64,000 bases of DNA, taken from NCBI RefSeq assembly GCF_002950945.1, contig NZ_CP012673.1, positions 9,500,501 to 9,564,500 on the forward strand, written 5' to 3'. The translations under genes and the position numbers were made by a program. Of the stretch, positions 16,938 through 25,144 are shown one piece after another; the stretch's first letter is position 1; each line of letters starts with the position of its first letter. The DNA is from Sorangium cellulosum (GTDB lineage Bacteria; Myxococcota_A; Polyangia; Polyangiales; Polyangiaceae). The notes beneath the pieces are model-generated. The model saw nothing but the letters and a program-made list of their open reading frames with translations. It searched no databases and had not been told where the DNA came from.

Positions 16938-19900
16938 TCAGGAGAGCCGCGCGGGAGGCGGCGCGAGGAGCAGCACGGACGGCACGACCGTGGGCTCGGC
17001 GAGCCGCAGCAGCCCGTAACCGACGCCGGCGATACCCACCATCAGCCCCGGCTCCTCGGCCTCGAGCGGCAGGCCGCAGATCGGCCCGTCGTGATCCAGG
17101 CTGTCGAGCAGCACGGCGGCGCGGCGATCGGCCTCGGCCCGGTACCTCGGCTCGTCGAGCACACGGGCAGCCTCGGCGAAGAGCTCGATGTTCCCGAGAT
17201 CGCCGTGGCAGAGGCTGTGATCCGGCGCGTACCGTTGCTGGAGCGTCACCTCCAGCGCGGCGAGCACCTCGGCGCGCGCCGCCTCGTCGCCGTCCGCCGC
17301 GACGATCGGCAGGCGGGATAGCCCGATCCCTGGCGCTCCGTGGCACCACGCCGTCTCGTAGCTCGGCCGTGACAGCGATGCGCCTTCGGACTTGCGCCAG
17401 TCGGGCCAGCCTTTCCCGGGCACAAACGCGCCGCGCTCGTAGGCGAGCGCCTGCTGCGCGGCCGCCATGAAGCGGGCCTGCCCCGTCGCCTTCGCGAGCG
17501 CGTGGAGCGCCCACGCCGCGCCAGCCGCGCCGTGCGCGAAGCCCGTGAGCGGCGCGAGGACCTCCTCGACGCACGGCCACGCGATGCCTTTGCCGGCGGG
17601 CTGTGCGCGCTCGATCAGGTGCGCGCCGCACGCGACCGCCGCGCGCAGCACCGCTTCGGACGGCGAGACGGCGTGCAGGCCGAGCAGCACCGCGATCGCG
17701 CCGGCCGCGCCGCCCACCAGATCGAGCTGCTCATCCTCGGGGACGAGCGCCTCGATGCGCGCGGCGATCGCGGCGGCATCGGCGAGCAGCGCGGGATCGT
17801 CCCACAGGACCCCGAGGTGCGTCGAGGCGTAGAGCAGCGAGCCCCAGCCCTCGAACGCTCCGATGAGCCGCACGCTCGCCGCGCCGCGCTCCATGCTCTC
17901 GTGGGCTTGCCGGAGCGTCGCGCGCGCGAGCGCGGCCGCCTGCGGATCACCCGTGATCGCGCCCGCGTAGCCGAGGAACAGCGCGATCCCGCAGGCGCCG
18001 CTGTAGAGGTTGTTCTCCACCGCGCCGAAGCTCCAGCGGTCGCCGCGCAGCGTCACGCCGTAGTAGATGAGATCGTCGTCCGCGAGCGCGAGCGCGCCGA
18101 TGCGCTCGCTGATCCTGCGCGCGGCCCGGAGCAAGCGCGATCGCTCGATCGGCGCCGCCGTGTCCGCAGGCGGGCGGCGCGGGCGGCGGCGGCCCTCCCT
18201 CGTGCGCGTCTCCAGCGTCGAGAGGGAGGCGCGCAGAAACCAGATCTGCCGGTCGAGGTCGCGCTCGTCGAAGCTGCGGAGATGTCGCAGGACCTGCTGG
18301 TAGCCAGCCTCGTCGAGCACGCCCTCGATCGGACGGCCCATGCTGTCGCGGAGCGTCGTCTCGCTCGGCGTCGTGAAGAACATCGGGATGTCGCCGCGCC
18401 ACAGATCCTCGCGCTCGGCAGAGATGAGCTTCGCGAGGGAGGGCATGCTCGCGGCGTCGTTCCATAACCTGTCGAGCGATCGATCGCGATCGAGCGCGTC
18501 GCGGAGCAGGTTCGGATGGCGAGACTCGTAGCGCAGCACCGCGTAGCGCTGCGTGCTGCGGACGATCACGCGCACCTCGTCATGGGCGAAGCGGGCGATC
18601 GGCCCGTCCGGGGCGAGCAACGTGTCGCGCAGCGCGACCACGAGCCGGTACGCCGCCGAGAAGCCAGCGACGATGTCGTCGACGTAGTCAATCACGTCGA
18701 TGTGGGCGCCGTTCAATGTCGCCCGGTTGTGGCCAGCGTTCAGGCCCATGACCTTGCGCGTGAAGCGCAGCCCGTCGGTGCCTCCCTCCTCCCAGGTGGG
18801 CATTCCTACCGCGGTCTTCTGTCCGGGCGGGGTGCCGAGCCCGCTGATGTCCACACCCGCAAGGCCGATGTCGGAGCTCGCCGAGGGCAACAGGCCGGAT
18901 CGCAGGACGGACCTGTAGAAGGACCCGTCCGTGGGCAACGGCTCATCCCTGCGTGGCTTGGGATACGGGTGGAACAACGTCTCCAGATCGATGAGCACGG
19001 GGTGCTCGCCCACGGCGATCACGTTCTCGTAATGGAAGTCCGTCGCCTCCAGCATGTAGGCCAGGAGCACCAGCGCGCCCTGCCGACGGTAGAACCTGTG
19101 CACTTCGTCCTCGGAGGTGCACGTGGCGGGCGTCGCGTGCTCGAGCCAGCCATAAGCGCCGCGATCGAGCACCGTGAGCTCCCGCAGCGCGGGGTCGAGG
19201 CCGCGCGCGTTCAAGAAGGCCACGAGCTCCTGAAAGTGGACATCGACCGCCAGTGCCTTGGGCTTGTAGACGAGCTTGAGGCCCGACGAGAAGCGGAGCA
19301 GCACGACCGATCGGCCCTGGCGGTGCGGATCGCCCGCGCCGGTCTTGATGAAGACGAGCTCGCCAGGGTCGGAGGATGGACAGTAGGCAGCGCGGATCGC
19401 CTCCCAGTCGGTGATCAGGTGGCGGAAGAACTCGAGGCCGTAGGCGACCCATTGATCGACGCAAACGACGAGGTCCTTCGCGAGGACCGGGTACTCCCGG
19501 AAGATGGCGAGCACGACCGCAGGATCGCGCAGCCGTTCGACGAAGCTCGCGAACCGCTGCTCGGGCGTGTCGCCGGAGAGCAGGCCCTGCATGCGGGCCA
19601 CGTGCATCTCCAGCACGAAGGTCCGATCCATCATGGCCAGCACCTTGCCTGCCAGATCGAGCAGCCACAGCCGCTCGGCCACCGCGGGATCGAACGGCAC
19701 GAACGAGGCCACTCTGACGAGCGCGTGGAGGCCCTCGCGCAGGCGGGCGCGGGTCTGCCGGAGCAGCGGCACCACGGCGACCAAGAACCCCGCGGCGCCG
19801 CGGATACGATGGTCGAGGCGCTCGGTGTCAGGGAGGATATCGTCCACGGAGACATCGGCGGGATGCTCGTACGCGGCGACGAGGCCCGGCACGAACGACG

Positions 19901-20168
19901 GCGGCCCGCCCGCGCGTTCGTGCACCATGGAGGCCGGCTCTCCCACGAGGCGCTTCCACTCCTCCTCGGCCAGCCCCTCGGAAGCGAGCTTCTGTGCGAA
20001 GAGGGAGGTGTCGGTGAAGGGCGCCTGCGCGCGCCAGCGCCGCGCCCGCTCCGGCTCCAGCAGATCTTCTGCTGCGCCGGTGCCGAGGTGCGCGCGCAGC
20101 AGGACCAGCCGTTCATTCAGGGCTGTGACATGGTGCCAGTCGGGGACATCGAACGGGTGCGGGGTCAT
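16938..20168 (-). CDS. lanM: Class II lanthipeptide synthetase LanM
   Basis: A 1076-residue bifunctional enzyme. Its N-terminal two thirds is the DUF4135 dehydratase with the kinase-like core: LRFSSGLKLVYKPKALAVD, then DFHYENVIAVGEHPVLIDLETLF. It phosphorylates and eliminates Ser/Thr of the precursor. The C-terminal third (about 680-1076) is a LanC-type cyclase with the zinc ligands Cys942 (TAWCHGAPG), Cys987 and His988 (SLCHGDLG), which joins Cys thiols to dehydro residues. Length is normal for LanM. The ATG at 20168 has a GGAG about 10 bases upstream. The precursor gene lies 109 bases upstream on the same strand. No LanT transporter or protease is visible in the window. Confidence 0.95.
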   Translation of the reverse strand: MTPHPFDVPDWHHVTALNERLVLLRAHLGTGAAEDLLEPERARRWRAQAPFTDTSLFAQKLASEGLAEEEWKRLVGEPASMVHERAGGPPSFVPGLVAAYEHPADVSVDDILPDTERLDHRIRGAAGFLVAVVPLLRQTRARLREGLHALVRVASFVPFDPAVAERLWLLDLAGKVLAMMDRTFVLEMHVARMQGLLSGDTPEQRFASFVERLRDPAVVLAIFREYPVLAKDLVVCVDQWVAYGLEFFRHLITDWEAIRAAYCPSSDPGELVFIKTGAGDPHRQGRSVVLLRFSSGLKLVYKPKALAVDVHFQELVAFLNARGLDPALRELTVLDRGAYGWLEHATPATCTSEDEVHRFYRRQGALVLLAYMLEATDFHYENVIAVGEHPVLIDLETLFHPYPKPRRDEPLPTDGSFYRSVLRSGLLPSASSDIGLAGVDISGLGTPPGQKTAVGMPTWEEGGTDGLRFTRKVMGLNAGHNRATLNGAHIDVIDYVDDIVAGFSAAYRLVVALRDTLLAPDGPIARFAHDEVRVIVRSTQRYAVLRYESRHPNLLRDALDRDRSLDRLWNDAASMPSLAKLISAEREDLWRGDIPMFFTTPSETTLRDSMGRPIEGVLDEAGYQQVLRHLRSFDERDLDRQIWFLRASLSTLETRTREGRRRPRRPPADTAAPIERSRLLRAARRISERIGALALADDDLIYYGVTLRGDRWSFGAVENNLYSGACGIALFLGYAGAITGDPQAAALARATLRQAHESMERGAASVRLIGAFEGWGSLLYASTHLGVLWDDPALLADAAAIAARIEALVPEDEQLDLVGGAAGAIAVLLGLHAVSPSEAVLRAAVACGAHLIERAQPAGKGIAWPCVEEVLAPLTGFAHGAAGAAWALHALAKATGQARFMAAAQQALAYERGAFVPGKGWPDWRKSEGASLSRPSYETAWCHGAPGIGLSRLPIVAADGDEAARAEVLAALEVTLQQRYAPDHSLCHGDLGNIELFAEAARVLDEPRYRAEADRRAAVLLDSLDHDGPICGLPLEAEEPGLMVGIAGVGYGLLRLAEPTVVPSVLLLAPPPARLS

Positions 20169-20203
20169 GACGGAGATCCTCCGGCAAGGTGAGAGAGAAA
20201 GGC

Positions 20204-20246
20204 GTGTCGGATGGGCGCCGCGTGAGCCGCGGCGGCCATCCGACAC
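20204..20246 (-). terminator. Inverted repeat between lanA and lanM (attenuator-like)
   Basis: GTGTCGGATGG at 20204-20214 and CCATCCGACAC at 20236-20246 pair perfectly over 11 bp, with further GC pairing inside the 21-base loop. Read on the lan strand, a short pyrimidine-rich stretch follows. It could partly terminate transcription after lanA or protect its 3' end, so that precursor exceeds enzyme. That role is inferred. Confidence 0.6.
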
Positions 20247-20277
20247 ACGGCTTATGCCCCACTGAACGCGGTCAGCA

Positions 20278-20505
20278 TCACATCGCGCAGACGCAGATGC
20301 TCTTGGTCGAACAGGTACACCACGAAGCCGGCTGGGTGATCTTCGCCATCGCGCTCGCGGCAGCGCCGCCTGCACCCGTCCAGTCTTCATCACTGAGCTC
20401 CACAGGCCCCACCGGGCTCTCCGGGAGGAGCGCACGTTGGGCGTCGCTGAGGCTCAGGCGGTAGGACTCGTCTTTCCAGGCGCGGATGATATCGAGATTG
20501 GACAT
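20278..20505 (-). CDS. lanA: Lanthipeptide precursor, mersacidin/lichenicidin-type leader
   Basis: A 75-residue peptide from the ATG at 20505, with AAGGAG 9 bases upstream. The leader MSNLDIIRAWKDESYRLSLS and DAQRALLP is characteristic of mersacidin-family type II precursors. The acidic ELSDEDW segment leads to GAGG at 45-48, the likely double-glycine-type cleavage region. The core after that contains Thr57, Ser61, Thr64, Ser66, Thr67, Ser69 and Cys63, Cys65, Cys71, Cys73, so up to four (methyl)lanthionine rings are possible, crowded at the C-terminus (ASWCTCSTKSICVCAM). It is the substrate of the adjacent LanM. Ring pattern and activity are unknown. Confidence 0.92.
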   Translation of the reverse strand: MSNLDIIRAWKDESYRLSLSDAQRALLPESPVGPVELSDEDWTGAGGAAASAMAKITQPASWCTCSTKSICVCAM

Positions 20506-20538
20506 GGGATTGTTCTCCTTCGTGTCGTCGAGATCCAG

Positions 20539-20620
20539 CTTTGGGCCGGACGCCACAGGTGAAACACCCCGCCGCCGTGGCGCTTTCACGCCACAGCCCG
20601 CGGGGCATCACGGCCCAAAG
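20539..20620. repeat. Inverted repeats upstream of lanA
   Basis: CTTTGGGCCG at 20539-20548 and CGGCCCAAAG at 20611-20620 are perfect 10-bp arms. Within them GTGGCG and CGCCAC form a smaller stem with a 6-base loop near 20576-20593. The structure lies 34-115 bases before the lanA start and overlaps the end of the broken upstream gene. It may be a terminator for that gene or an operator for lanA. Confidence 0.55.
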
Positions 20621-21209
20621 TTGACCAGCCGAACGCCGGTGCGTCGCGCGGCAGCCGATAGGCCGACAGGCAACGCCCATACCAGGCGAATCGCCGCTGA
20701 GGTCCACCCGTCTCCCAACCTTCCAGGCGAGATCATCGATGGGCGCCATCGCAGCGCACCCAGCGAAGGTCCCCTGGCCCGCGATCACGTCAGGGTCGTC
20801 GAACGCTGGGAGAAACCGCCAGTCGTGACGGGCTACGAGCGACCGCGCGTGCTCGAGCGCGTCCTCGTACGAATCGCCGGAGCGGATCACGCTCGCGCCG
20901 AGCATCTCGGCGCCGAGGACCTTCGTGCGCGGCGCGGTGCATCGGGAAGCCGTCGGACGTGTAGCTGCCGTCGTTGCCGCGCACGAGCACGAACCAGTCG
21001 TCGGGCGCCTGGAGCTCGGCGCGGTCGCCGAGGGTCACGGCGTACATCGTACCTTGAGCGTCGATCACGCAGGTCTCGACCTGCTGCGCCGACGGCTGGT
21101 CGACGTCGAGCTCGCGCGTACAGACCTCGGCGCGCTGGGTCTCCGCCATCCAGCAGTCGTGCGGCAGGTCGTACGGCACTGCCGCCGCGCCAGACCCGCC
21201 GGCACTCGA
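20586..21209 (-). pseudogene. Hypothetical gene with two compensating frameshifts
   Basis: A protein-like sequence is spread over two frames. One frame gives YDLPHDCWMAETQRAEVC, VETCVIDAQGTMYAVTLGD and DDWFVLVRGNDGSYTSDGFP to about 20928. A second frame then gives LGASVIRSGDSYEDALEHA, RHDWRFLPAFDDPDV and IAGQGTFAGCAAMAPIDDL to about 20684. The first frame resumes with WYGRCLSAYRLPRDAPAFGW and a stop at 20586. The N-terminus is unclear and lies next to a palindromic cluster. No family is recognised. Its stop is 80 bases upstream of lanA on the same strand. Sequencing error rather than decay is possible. Confidence 0.6.
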
Positions 21210-21218
21210 TGGCACGAC

Positions 21219-21275
21219 GGCACGCCGTAACGGCGTGCCACGTGGCACGTGCCACCTGCAATGTGCCACGTGCCA
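21219..21275. repeat. Cluster of small palindromes
   Basis: GGCACGCCGT-A-ACGGCGTGCC (21219-21239) is a perfect palindrome with a one-base loop. GTGGCACGTGCCAC (21242-21255) is a second perfect palindrome, and a related GTGCCACGTGCCAG follows at 21263-21276. All share GGCACG/CGTGCC cores. This resembles a short interspersed palindromic element at the damaged 5' end of the gene upstream of lanA. Confidence 0.6.
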
Positions 21276-21451
21276 GCCGACCGGAGGAGCCGGCAGCGAC
21301 GGCGCATGTCCACAGCGCGGTGGAGCTGCTCGGCTCACGCTGCTTGCTGACCGGCGTTCCCCCTGCGGTGGCCCATCCCCTCGCATCATTGCGTGTGGAC
21401 CTCGGCCCGCTGCTCACGCTCCGCAACGTCACTGGTACGGCTCGTGCATTG

Positions 21452-21502
21452 AGCTCCTCACGTCACGGACGGAGGCGAATCCATCTCGTGACGTGAGGAG
21501 CT
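21452..21502 (+). promoter_or_regulatory. Perfect 16-bp hairpin masking a ribosome binding site
   Basis: AGCTCCTCACGTCACG (21452-21467) pairs exactly with CGTGACGTGAGGAGCT (21487-21502) around a 19-base loop. The right arm contains GAGGAG (21495-21500), which is the ribosome site 5 bases before the GTG at 21506. Folding would hide it, so this may be a translational switch. It could instead be a terminator arm of an upstream transcript. Confidence 0.6.
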
Positions 21503-21505
21503 TGG

Positions 21506-22009
21506 GTGAAGGAAATGAGAGATACACTGCTAGGTCGCAGGCGAAGGGCGTTCCTCGTCTGTCTTGCACTGACGGTGGGCGCGGGGGCAGCGTATGCGGC
21601 CACGACCACGAACGCCCCCGGCGCTTACTGCACTGCCACCCTCGGGCAATCGCTCACGGTCCGGAGCGACGGTGAGGTGGAGAACTCGTCCCCGGATGAC
21701 CTCATCGTGCTCTGTCCCGTGGAGAGGCCCGACTCCTCGACGACGGTGAGCGGTACGGCCTTCGTGGTCGATCGGAAATCCTCGTCGAACATCTGCTGCA
21801 ACCTCGTCGCCAAGGGAACGGCAGGAGCCACGATCAACGGGACCTCGGCTTGCTCGGATGGCACCAGCGCATCGACCCAGACGCTGGCCCTGCCGCAGAT
21901 CACCGATACGATGGTGGGCAGCTCTCGCTTCGTCCAGTGCACGCTGCCCGGGCTCGGCTTCGGCGAGAGCAATCCGTCGCGCATCCAGATGTACAGGACG
22001 GTCCAATGA
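21506..22009 (+). CDS. Secreted protein with single Cys-containing repeat domain (copy 1 of 3)
   Basis: A 167-residue exported protein. The GTG at 21506 has GAGGAG 5 bases upstream; an ATG at 21515 is also in frame. The signal RRRRAFLVCLALTVGAGAAYA is followed by a domain with the pattern VLCPVER, TAFVVDRKSSSNICCNL, a Gly/Thr turn, SACSDG, LALPQITD and RFVQCTLPG. The same pattern recurs in the next two genes. The five Cys suggest disulfides, so it acts outside the cytoplasm. No known family is recognised. Its stop overlaps an ATG at 22006 (ATGA), indicating one operon. Confidence 0.75.
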   Translation: MKEMRDTLLGRRRRAFLVCLALTVGAGAAYAATTTNAPGAYCTATLGQSLTVRSDGEVENSSPDDLIVLCPVERPDSSTTVSGTAFVVDRKSSSNICCNLVAKGTAGATINGTSACSDGTSASTQTLALPQITDTMVGSSRFVQCTLPGLGFGESNPSRIQMYRTVQ

Positions 22010-22035
22010 CCACCGATCGATTCAGGAGGAAGAGC

Positions 22036-23643
22036 ATGGAAGCGCATGGAAGCGCGGCGCGGCGTAGCTGGCGGTACCTCCCCCCCGCCGCGGCGTTCGC
22101 GTGCCTCGGAGCGGCCTGCATGGTCCCCGTCGACACGATCCCCTCGGCCGACGACGAGGCCCTCGGCGTCGCGGAGAGCGCGCTCGATCTCGCGTGCACC
22201 GCGGATCCGACGAAGGGTGTCCCGTCCGTCACGGGCTTCGTCAATGCCTATCATGACGCTACCTTCAACCCGAACGGCGTCGACCTCGCCGACCTCACGG
22301 CCATCGGCCCGACGTGCGGCTTCGGCTCCCAGCGAGACGACAACTGCTGCGAGGCCACCAAGCTCACGAATCTCGCTGCATACAACACTTGCAAGCAGCA
22401 GCAGGAGCAGAACGCGAAGGATTTCATCGAGGACTTCTCGCGACAGATGCCGCTCGTCCCGCCTGCCGACCTGGACCCCCCTTCTGGATCGGGCCTGCAG
22501 AAGGTGGTCTTCTGGCAAGGGTACTACTACGACTGGAACAGCCTGCACGCCTCGGTCGACCTCGCCAGGGAGACCGTCGCGTCGGGGACCGATCCCGGGT
22601 TCCCCGTGTATGCCGTCGGAGATGGCGAGGTCATCTTCGCGGGCTGGGACGGGGCTGAGGGGGGGAACGTCATCGTCGTGCGCCACCCGCTCTGGAATGG
22701 CAGCTCGTACCTGTCGGAGTACCGGCACGTCCGAGGCGGCGTGAGCCACGACAAGCAGCAGTTTTGTCCCTGCATCAACCCGGCCGGTGTGACCGAGGCC
22801 GCTCGGCTGCTGAGCTGCTCGGCGACGGATAAGGCCAAGAAGGAGTGCAAGTACGCGGCGAAGCTGGCGAACGACATTTACTGGGGCAGCAGCACGGACG
22901 CGCTGCCGGCGCCCGGCACTGTGGTCCGACTCGGTGAACAGATCGCGACGGCGGGCAACTCGGGGACCGTCACGGATCATATCAACAACGATGGCACGCT
23001 CTCGCACCCCACGGGCAACACGCACCTGCATTTCACGCTCCGCGTGGCCACGGGCGACAACGAGGGCTCTGCGGCTGTGGATTACGTGGCCCTCGACGCC
23101 TTCGGTGCGTACTCGAAGACCACCGGCGTGAAGAACGGGCTCGGCTGCTACGATCTCGATCAGTCGACGCCCTACCCGCGCCTGGTGACGCCCTTCGACC
23201 CCAACGACTACATCGCCATGAGGAACCATCCCGGCCTCCAGTGCCGGCAGACCGGCGGCGACACCACCGCGGTCACCTACTCCTCGCGCGGCGCAGTGGT
23301 GAACACGGCGACCGCGAGCGAGGAGGTGGTCTGTCCGGCAGGGCGATACGATACGGGCGACGGCCTGTCGAACTACGTCTTCGGGCGCGTCTGGGTGAAT
23401 GATCAGAGCACGACAGGCAACGTCTGCTGCCACGTGATCACCAAGAACCCGACCGGCACGCTCCGCGAGGCTCCGGAGGAGTGCTCCTCCGGGACGGGCG
23501 CGCAGGTGATCATGCTGGACTTCCCCAAGATGCACGATCCGTTCAGCTGGAGCCATTTCGACATCAGCTGCACGCTCCCGGCGTCTTCGGGCGGAGCGTC
23601 GTCGTCGATCCACACGTACCGTGTCCAGCAACAGCGGTTCTGA
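22036..23643 (+). CDS. M23 metallopeptidase lipoprotein fused to the repeat domain (copy 2 of 3)
   Basis: A 535-residue protein from the ATG at 22036 (AGGAGGA upstream; an earlier in-frame ATG at 22006 overlaps the previous stop). The lipobox ends LGAAC (Cys28). Residues about 155-355 carry the LytM/M23 zinc motifs: His171 and Asp175 in LHASVDLA and HLHF in GNTHLHFTLRV. The domain is long, with Cys-containing inserts. M23 enzymes usually cut peptidoglycan cross-bridges. Residues about 420-535 repeat the neighbouring domain: VVCPAGRYDTGDG, TTGNVCCHVITKNPTG, CSSGTGAQVIMLDFP and FDISCTLPA. The fusion suggests the domain helps target the peptidase or partners it. Confidence 0.85.
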   Translation: MEAHGSAARRSWRYLPPAAAFACLGAACMVPVDTIPSADDEALGVAESALDLACTADPTKGVPSVTGFVNAYHDATFNPNGVDLADLTAIGPTCGFGSQRDDNCCEATKLTNLAAYNTCKQQQEQNAKDFIEDFSRQMPLVPPADLDPPSGSGLQKVVFWQGYYYDWNSLHASVDLARETVASGTDPGFPVYAVGDGEVIFAGWDGAEGGNVIVVRHPLWNGSSYLSEYRHVRGGVSHDKQQFCPCINPAGVTEAARLLSCSATDKAKKECKYAAKLANDIYWGSSTDALPAPGTVVRLGEQIATAGNSGTVTDHINNDGTLSHPTGNTHLHFTLRVATGDNEGSAAVDYVALDAFGAYSKTTGVKNGLGCYDLDQSTPYPRLVTPFDPNDYIAMRNHPGLQCRQTGGDTTAVTYSSRGAVVNTATASEEVVCPAGRYDTGDGLSNYVFGRVWVNDQSTTGNVCCHVITKNPTGTLREAPEECSSGTGAQVIMLDFPKMHDPFSWSHFDISCTLPASSGGASSSIHTYRVQQQRF

Positions 23644-23666
23644 GCGAGAGCTCTGGGAGTATTCTG

Positions 23667-24158
23667 ATGAAAGCGCGTAAACTTATTCTGGGGTTCATGG
23701 GAACGATGCTCGCGGTGTCGCTCGCCGGGACCGTGCTGGCCGACGACGTCGCGACCTACCCTGCGTCGATGTGCAGGCCACAGGACAGCGGGAGCCTCGA
23801 GGTTCTGTCCAATGGCGGCGTGGAAAACCCCACGTCGTCGTCCGTCACGGCCCTGTGCCCCGTCGAGCGCAAGTGGGAGGACGGCGGATGGATGACGAAG
23901 CTCAGCGGCACGGCGTGGGTCCTCGATCGGAACACGTCGACCAATAGCTGCTGCCGCGCCGTGAGCAGGAATCCGTCCGGCGGGAACGTGGAAGGAACCT
24001 GGGTGTGCACGAGCGGGAGCTCCACGAGCTATCAGAGCCTCTCCGTCCCGCAGATCACCGACACCACGACGTTCAGCCACTTCTACCTCGAGTGCACGGT
24101 GCCCGGTGCCACGGGCTCCACGAGCGGCCTGCTGTCGTTCAAGGCGACCCAAGAGTAG
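23667..24158 (+). CDS. Secreted protein with single Cys-containing repeat domain (copy 3 of 3)
   Basis: A 163-residue protein with GGGAG seven bases before the ATG. The signal MKARKLILGFMGTMLAVSLA ends at VLAD, typical of signal peptidase I. The mature part repeats copy 1 closely: NGGVENPTSSSVTALCPVER, TAWVLDRNTSTNSCCRAVSR, NPSGG, VCTSGSS, LSVPQITDTTTFSHFYLECT and VPGA. It lies 23 bases after the M23 gene, so the three genes form one transcription unit. Function unknown; a structural or binding role outside the cell is inferred. Confidence 0.75.
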   Translation: MKARKLILGFMGTMLAVSLAGTVLADDVATYPASMCRPQDSGSLEVLSNGGVENPTSSSVTALCPVERKWEDGGWMTKLSGTAWVLDRNTSTNSCCRAVSRNPSGGNVEGTWVCTSGSSTSYQSLSVPQITDTTTFSHFYLECTVPGATGSTSGLLSFKATQE

Positions 24159-24268
24159 CCCGCCGCCCCCCGTGGGCGCGCCCACGCGAGGGCGCGCCCG
24201 CCCTGGCCGCGTGACCGCCGGCGATCGCGGAGAGCGCGAAAAGGGGCGTATCGGCGCGCCGCGCTGCT

Positions 24269-25144
24269 TCACCTGAAGGCGTGCGCGTGGGCGCGCGCGA
24301 GGTCGCGGAAGGCGCGCGGGGCGCGGCCGGTCACGCGCTGCACGGTGTCGGTCGTGCGGTCCTCGGCGCCGTCGCGGATCGCGAGGTCGAGACGCACGAG
24401 AAACGCGGCGTACGGCGCGGGCACCCCCGCCTTCACGAGGCGCGCGCGGGCTTCGCCCTCGCCGACGTGGACGTGGCGGATCGGCCGTCCCACGACCTCG
24501 GTCAGGATCGCCGCCACGTCGTCGTAGCTGAGCGCCTCCGGACCGGTGATCACGTGCGACGTGTTGTGGGGCGCCTCGTCGAGCAGCGCGCGCGCGGCGA
24601 CCTCCGCGACGTCGTCGGCGTCCACGAAGCCGACGCGGCCGCCGCCGGTCGCGGTCGCGAGCTCGCCGGGACCGGCGATGATCCCCGCGCCGTGGTGGTG
24701 GCGCGGATTGATGAAGTTCTGCATGAACCACGACGGCTGAAGGACGGTCCACTCCGGCGCGCGCTCGCGCAGCGCGCGGTGGACGGCGCCGAGCCCGGGG
24801 CTCCCCTCCGGCACGGCCGACGCGCTGAGCAGCACGAAGCGGCGCGCCCCGCCCGCGAGCGCGCGCTCGATGAAGGGCATCATGAGCGGCGCGGGGTCCT
24901 CGACCATCGCGGGCGCCAGGAGGTACGCGCGGTCGATGCCGCGGAGCGCCTCCTCGTGCGTCGCCGGGTCCGCCCAGTCGAACCGCGCGTGCTCCACGCC
25001 CTCGCGCGGCGCGGGCGCCGTCCGGCTCGCGAGGCGGACACGCGCGCCGGCGGCCTCGATCCGCGCGGCGATCGCTCGCCCGGTGGTGCCCGTCCCGCCG
25101 ACGACCAGGATGCGCGGCCTGCCGCCGCCTGCGCGCGCGCTCAT
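24269..25144 (-). CDS. NmrA-like / atypical SDR NAD(P)-binding oxidoreductase
   Basis: A 291-residue protein with the Rossmann start RILVVGGTGTTGRAIAARI near residue 10 (GxxGxxG) and RRFVLLSASAVPEG near 100. LQPSWFMQNF then follows, as in the NmrA/YtfG quinone-oxidoreductase group. FVDADDVAEVAARAL and EALSYDDVAAILTEVVGRP are the standard later motifs. The ATG at 25144 overlaps the stop of the SnoaL gene (ATGA), so the two are translationally coupled. Likely a redox enzyme or redox sensor; substrate unknown. Confidence 0.88.
   Translation of the reverse strand: MSARAGGGRPRILVVGGTGTTGRAIAARIEAAGARVRLASRTAPAPREGVEHARFDWADPATHEEALRGIDRAYLLAPAMVEDPAPLMMPFIERALAGGARRFVLLSASAVPEGSPGLGAVHRALRERAPEWTVLQPSWFMQNFINPRHHHGAGIIAGPGELATATGGGRVGFVDADDVAEVAARALLDEAPHNTSHVITGPEALSYDDVAAILTEVVGRPIRHVHVGEGEARARLVKAGVPAPYAAFLVRLDLAIRDGAEDRTTDTVQRVTGRAPRAFRDLARAHAHAFR

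Noticed and set aside
18516..20192. 558-codon plus-strand frame
   Set aside because: Antisense to lanM, whose enzyme motifs are unambiguous.
16938..24158. LanT transporter or other lan export/immunity genes
   Set aside because: No ABC transporter with a peptidase C39 domain and no immunity-type membrane protein was found beside lanA-lanM. The neighbouring secreted Cys-domain proteins have no known link to lanthipeptides.
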